Shown here: one piece after another, positions 10,901 to 12,427 of the stretch
How the letters are laid out: each line of letters starts with the position of its first letter
How positions within the stretch are numbered: position 1 is the first letter of the stretch
DNA from: Saccoglossus kowalevskii
Lineage: Eukaryota; Hemichordata; Enteropneusta; Harrimaniidae
Reading direction: 5' to 3'
DNA: 12,427 bases
Assembly (NCBI RefSeq): GCF_000003605.2
Contig: NW_003133348.1
Location: forward strand, 197,232 to 209,658
Notes under the pieces: model-generated
Told to the model about the DNA's origin: nothing
The model's database searches: none
Seen by the model: the letters and a program-made list of their open reading frames with translations, nothing else
Translations under genes and position numbers: made by a program

Positions 10901-11334
10901 GACGTCTTTCCAAGAGATCCGTCGAAATAACTAGACATGTACGCGTGGATAGATATCCGGATTTCCTCGGAAGGAAGGAATCTGAATACGAAAATCACCA
11001 ATTAGTAGCGTTCAAAAGAACAGTGCATTTTTTCCATGATGCTTATATCGATTTGCTGTAAAGTTGGCTTGTTGCACAGTAAAATACTGGTTAATATAAA
11101 TTCGTAGACCTTACTAACTAAGCAATTAGATAATATGTTGTTATTGAATAGCAATATGTTGGATTGGGTTAGTGGTTATTAAATAAATACCCCCAATTTG
11201 TTTAGAAGCTTTAACCATTTGGCTGAACCAGTATGGATGTACAAAGCATAAAGCCTATTCATTCAATGTATAATACCTGGCAGTCGCTAAAGACGAGAAA
11301 TGCCCTGAAGACCAGAATAAACGCCCGAGGATAT
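1339..11334 (-). CDS. Partial NACHT/WD40-type STAND protein gene, eight exons (NWD1/TEP1-like)
   Basis: Spliced gene, join of complement 11277-11334, 10830-10981, 10335-10471, 9674-9797, 6705-7003, 5971-6118, 3887-4049 and 1339-1965. Every junction is GT-AG and the codon phases match at all seven joins. The join encodes 568 complete codons without a stop. Domain order in the assembled segment: winged-helix/helical region (residues 1 to about 156), a linker with QQAANYPSLSAP and PWLQLINK (about 158-215), then about seven WD40 blades (about 225-568, with IWD near 353-355, IWD near 403-405, IYD near 456-458, MWN near 504-506 and LWN near 547-549). This order is the one known for NACHT-WD40 STAND proteins, in which an ATPase core lies N-terminal; that core must lie above 12427. 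The role, a cytoplasmic scaffold or sensor, is inferred from the family. It could instead be closer to TEP1 or to another STAND subgroup. Start codon and final exon are not identified. Confidence 0.8.
2115..2150. repeat. Degenerate CACT-rich simple repeat
   Basis: Irregular short repeat of CACT, CACTCA and AATTCACT units on the plus strand, in the middle of an intron. The unit is not perfectly periodic, so it is probably a decayed microsatellite. Confidence 0.5.
3227..3240. promoter_or_regulatory. RFX X-box-like palindrome, copy 2
   Basis: Identical 14-mer to the one at 303-316 (GTTGCCATGGCAAT), inside the intron between exons G and H. The flanking bases differ between the copies, so they do not look like parts of one duplicated segment. 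Function is inferred from similarity to the RFX X-box. Confidence 0.45.
3887..4049 (-). CDS. Exon G: WD40 blade
   Basis: 163 nt exon, two bases plus 53 codons plus two bases. Acceptor cgcatttcag then GAAGAACC; donor GATAG|GTAATA. With the previous exon it reads DTKRGRTVKELKDDS, then CIDHVVFSGDDRLVIAAYNS, then RALCIWDMNSD and an Arg codon shared with the next exon. HVVFSGDDRLVIAA followed by LCIWD is one WD40 blade with an enlarged loop (NSQKRTGC) between strands. The size and both phases fit. There is no competing open frame on either strand here. Confidence 0.9.
4050..5970 (-). other. Intron between exons F and G
   Basis: 1,921 nt, GTAAGT to TTTCAG. Contains the first minisatellite block (5702-5908), a 13-A tract at 5225-5237 followed by A-rich sequence, and a 7-bp inverted repeat CATATGC/GCATATG around 5570-5584. 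A 70-codon minus-strand frame at 5219-5431 lacks usable splice sites in the required phase and is not called. Confidence 0.85.
5702..5908. repeat. 71-bp minisatellite, block 1 (about three units)
   Basis: Three tandem units begin with CATTAAA at 5702, 5773 and 5844, a period of 71 bp. Each carries an AATAATTTCAG- or TTAATTTCAG-type segment. Units differ from one another; the middle one has GCTATGATT-like sequence (here ACTATGATT) where the outer two have GCTATAAAT. A second block of the same family is at 8642-8830, same orientation and same order of variants. Confidence 0.9.
5971..6118 (-). CDS. Exon F: WD40 blade
   Basis: 148 nt exon starting in phase 0 (acceptor ttttacctttcag, then TGT ACA AGC) and ending with one base before a strong donor (AAAGGG|GTAAGT). 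It encodes 49 residues: CTSTSSGNSYFSYYSVEGDT, then IKSFCFSKDGTRIAIG and SALKILDTKR. SFCFSKDGTRIAIG with a following ILD is a standard WD40 strand pattern (V.S..FS.DG..IA.G....IKI.D). The blade lacks a Trp in the usual WD dipeptide, reading LD instead. Although short, it is clearly open in one phase, and that phase joins both neighbouring exons. Confidence 0.9.
6119..6704 (-). other. Intron between exons E and F
   Basis: 586 nt, GTGAGA to TTTCAG. A perfect CRE-type palindrome TGACGTCA lies at 6233-6240. The 67-codon plus-strand frame starting at 6242 shows no recognisable domain and is not called. Confidence 0.85.
6233..6240. promoter_or_regulatory. CRE-type palindrome TGACGTCA
   Basis: Perfect 8-bp CREB/ATF consensus inside an intron. 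The same octamer also occurs by chance of codon sequence in exon H at 1365-1372, so a regulatory role for this one is only a possibility. Confidence 0.25.
6705..7003 (-). CDS. Exon E: linker with AAN-P motif and first WD40 blade
   Basis: 299 nt exon, two bases plus 99 codons. Acceptor tttgtacaaacag; donor TTAAAG|GTGAGA, phase 0. The start completes an Asp codon, giving LISRDGHILRREPTLLTQQA then ANYPSLSAP. This matches the pattern ...HIL.R.P.L..QQAAN.P..SAP known from NACHT-WD40 proteins just before the propeller. It is followed by a basic stretch (KKTAEKKANSKTR) and PWLQLINKE, like the PW.QWINKP element of relatives. The last 35 or so residues, with ALATKICLSPCG then KSVLK, look like the first degenerate WD40 blade. 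The two overlapping minus-strand open frames at 6427-6771 and 6835-7092 are shadows in other phases. This exon is the best single diagnostic of the gene family in the window. Confidence 0.9.
7442..7461. repeat. (AAAT)5 microsatellite
   Basis: Five perfect AAAT units on the plus strand, within the large intron. Confidence 0.9.
8551..8580. repeat. Perfect 8-bp inverted repeat, 14-nt loop
   Basis: AGTACATG at 8551-8558 pairs with CATGTACT at 8573-8580. The 11-mer ACATGCCATTA within it recurs 55 bp further on at 8609-8619, just before minisatellite block 2. It may be part of the edge of an inserted element. Confidence 0.45.
8642..8830. repeat. 71-bp minisatellite, block 2 (about 2.7 units)
   Basis: Units start with CATTAAA at 8694 and 8765 (period 71). 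A partial unit precedes them from about 8642, so this block begins inside a unit, while block 1 begins near a unit boundary. Both blocks end just after the same CAGTATATTT. Counting by hand, the middle unit differs from its counterpart in block 1 at 7 of 71 positions and the last unit at 4 of about 64. Neighbouring units within a block differ more, at about 11 of 63. Confidence 0.9.
8993..9002. repeat. Homopolymer run of ten G
   Basis: Ten consecutive G on the plus strand in an otherwise very AT-rich stretch. Length is likely variable and prone to sequencing error. Confidence 0.85.
9674..9797 (-). CDS. Exon D: helical linker continuation
   Basis: 124 nt exon. Acceptor gatatctgcag then GCC ATG TGT; donor AGAG|GTATGT is near consensus. 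It encodes 41 residues, AMCATGQVDVLKTWLEKASN followed by a Tyr/Asp-rich stretch and LLEFKYLISR, plus one base of a split Asp codon. The motif FIQ-A.C..G.....L..W across the junction with the previous exon continues the helical repeat typical of the region between winged helix and propeller in this family. LLEFKYLIS fits the helix preceding the AAN-type motif in the next exon. Open reading continues past the donor on the genome but loses all resemblance there. A frame beginning at the internal Met at 9794 would be an artefact of scanning for Met. Confidence 0.88.
9798..10334 (-). other. Intron between exons C and D
   Basis: 537 nt, GTACAC to CTGCAG. A 62-codon minus-strand frame at 10114-10302 has no family resemblance, and the flanking exons already join in phase 0 with continuous motif, so it is left as intron. 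Nothing else is evident. Confidence 0.85.
10335..10471 (-). CDS. Exon C: helical linker with ELPW and LCDFKFIQ motifs
   Basis: 137 nt exon, two bases completing an Ala codon then 45 codons, ending CAG|GTACAC in phase 0. It encodes ASGDDALTRK followed by IIYNQRRLMELPWALINCGD and WQSLEETLCDFKFIQ. The pattern N.R.L.ELP..L...GDW..L...LCD..FIQ is the signature helical segment following the winged helix in animal STAND proteins (NWD1, NPHP3-like and relatives); I recognise it from general knowledge of the family, not from a search. The acceptor is a tandem cagcag, so a second acceptor three bases downstream (exon start 10468) would remove one residue. Reading continues in phase 0 into the exon at 9797, giving FIQAMCATGQ. 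Confidence 0.87.
10472..10829 (-). other. Intron between exons B and C
   Basis: 358 nt, GTAAGT to CCACAG. A stray GTAAGT consensus lies inside it (minus strand, near 10577-10582) without a matching open exon. Nothing else is evident. Confidence 0.8.
10830..10981 (-). CDS. Exon B: helical region of STAND protein
   Basis: 152 nt exon with a near-consensus donor (CCAG|GTAAGTG). The acceptor is ttttcgtattcag, preceded about 20 nt upstream by a TACTAAT branch-point-like heptamer at 11001-11007 on the minus strand. It starts with one base completing an Arg codon and ends with one base of an Ala codon. It encodes 50 residues starting FLPSEEIRISIHAYMSSYFD and ending HPIILTP. The string HAYMSSYFDG resembles the H..LA.YF.G element that follows the winged helix in NACHT-WD40 proteins, and the HPIILTP tail sits where those proteins have a variable Pro-containing loop. 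The opposite strand carries an 83-codon open frame over the same bases, which I treat as a shadow. Confidence 0.75.
11277..11334 (-). CDS. Exon A: short exon, end of winged-helix-like region
   Basis: This is the most upstream exon I can support, 58 nt. It follows a long T-rich tract ending in ctttgag and ends in GCC AG followed by GTATTA. It begins with two bases of a split codon and ends with two. The translation ILGRLFWSSGHFSSLATA joins in frame to the next exon as ATARFLPSEE. That fits the family pattern of an aromatic/Trp turn followed by an RYL-like motif just before the helical domain (known for NACHT-WD40 proteins generally as W-HRQF...RYL). The donor GTATTA is weak, and the exon is too short to be identified by itself, so support rests on phase agreement and on the motif continuing across the join. 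An alternative is that exon 10981-10830 is entered from a different upstream exon. Confidence 0.55.
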
Positions 11335-12427
11335 CTCAAAGAAAAAAAAAACGCATTTTGAAACAGCGTGGCATAGCTCTTGTAGTGTTCATATAGTCAC
11401 GGTTTTTGTAATCACGTTAATAGATACATATACACACTTAGACTGGGTTCGCTCAGACATGAATGTTAATAGACGACAAATATCCTTCTAGACTGACAAA
11501 GAAGAGGATCTTTAGTGTACCAAGGCTACATGACGCTACTCTCATGGAATGAAAAGAAAATTACCATTACGTGACGTGTACTATTACTGATCTAACGTAT
11601 CATACAGCCTAGTAACAACATATACAATATAATGGTGTCCCCTTATTAGTAGACCTATTTATATTCTCGACTTTTAGAGACATTGTGAAATAAATGCATC
11701 ATAAGGCGCTTCGTTTCTATTGTATTGACCCAACTGTGAGATCCTGGTATATCCACGGCAGAGGTAAATATACCAAGGCACCGAAAGACCACATACGCAG
11801 TAAAATATCAATGACTCTATTCTATTCTATTGGGAAAAAACGTCTTTCAAATTACCCGAACACGACCGCCATTACTATATCAGTGTACTGAAGGACGTGT
11901 GTGGGTGAGTTGGTTAGAGTATAATTGGACTGACAATCTACGATTTGACGCAAATAATCTTACAGGTTCCCTCTTAGAATTACCTTGAGCTGATTACTGA
12001 GGGATAAAAACGTCAACAAACGAATGGCATTTGCTGTTATTCCTTTAACAAGGTCTCAAAGATCAATCCTTATACAGTGTGGCAATACACAGTTAATATA
12101 TTGGCGCACAATGCATGTATGCTGTAATAGCATTTGTTTTCAGTGGCATTTAATTTCACTATTTTGATGGCTTGAGTTTTTTCAACCGGGTTTTAATTTC
12201 ACGGATTTGCCTGTAAAATAATGAGCTCTATTCTGATATTTTATGTTCACATGGTTTTAATTTTAATCAGATTAGACCTTTTCAAGAAAATGGCGAAACC
12301 TAATTTATGCATGCATCTATAGAATAGGTAGATTATGGGCGTGTATATCAATGTTTACATTGTGGGGTAGTATCAACCTTGAGACATGTATTCGTTTAAA
12401 AGGTTCATAACACCACGGCACCTACAT
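11335..12427. other. Upstream intron sequence, no exon identified
   Basis: 1,093 nt above exon A. I read the minus strand for an exon ending in the required one-base phase and found none with an open frame and a usable donor, so the NACHT-encoding exons probably lie beyond the window. The plus-strand frame at 11694-11891 has no recognisable domain. Two copies of TTTAATTTCAC, 43 bp apart, lie at 12149-12159 and 12192-12202. Confidence 0.6.

Noticed and set aside
10810-11061. 83-codon plus-strand frame
   Set aside because: It lies opposite exon B, whose minus-strand translation and consensus splice sites explain the openness.
1-12427. CRISPR arrays, bacterial operons, phage or complete transposon genes
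   Set aside because: No regularly spaced repeats of the right kind, no compact gene clusters, and no transposase or reverse transcriptase motifs were seen on either strand.

Overview
This is animal genomic DNA, most likely from an invertebrate. It is AT-rich, with short coding exons separated by long introns that have GT-AG ends, and the protein it encodes belongs to a class that is expanded in marine invertebrates. The phylum cannot be fixed from sequence alone. I see no bacterial-type gene organisation.

The window is dominated by one gene on the minus strand, read from high to low coordinates. I reconstructed eight exons by hand: 11334-11277, 10981-10830, 10471-10335, 9797-9674, 7003-6705, 6118-5971, 4049-3887 and 1965-1339. 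All reading phases agree across the seven joins. Together they give 1,708 nt, or 568 complete codons with no stop plus two bases at each end. Both ends are open: the start codon and N-terminal part lie above position 12427, and at least one further 3' exon is expected.

The product looks like the C-terminal half of a STAND-class NTPase of the NACHT plus WD40 type (the NWD1/TEP1-like group found across metazoans). Exons 11334 to 9674 encode a winged-helix-like end and a helical linker. Exon 7003-6705 carries the conserved stretch joining the helical region to the propeller, including the family-like motif QQAANYPSLSAP and the segment PWLQLINK. Exons 7003-6705 (3' end), 6118-5971, 4049-3887 and 1965-1339 encode about seven degenerate WD40 blades. 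The NACHT ATPase core is not in the window. Proteins of this architecture are usually intracellular scaffolds or sensors that assemble through the ATPase, with the propeller as ligand-binding or autoinhibitory domain. For this gene that role is inferred from the family.

Non-coding content: 1-1338 is downstream or intronic sequence with an octamer motif and an RFX-like X-box. The intron 3886-1966 holds a second, identical X-box 14-mer. Introns 5970-4050 and 9673-7004 each hold a block of a 71-bp minisatellite in the same orientation and with the same order of unit variants. Positions 8830-9480 are extremely AT-rich. No RNA gene, no complete transposon and no convincing second protein gene was found.
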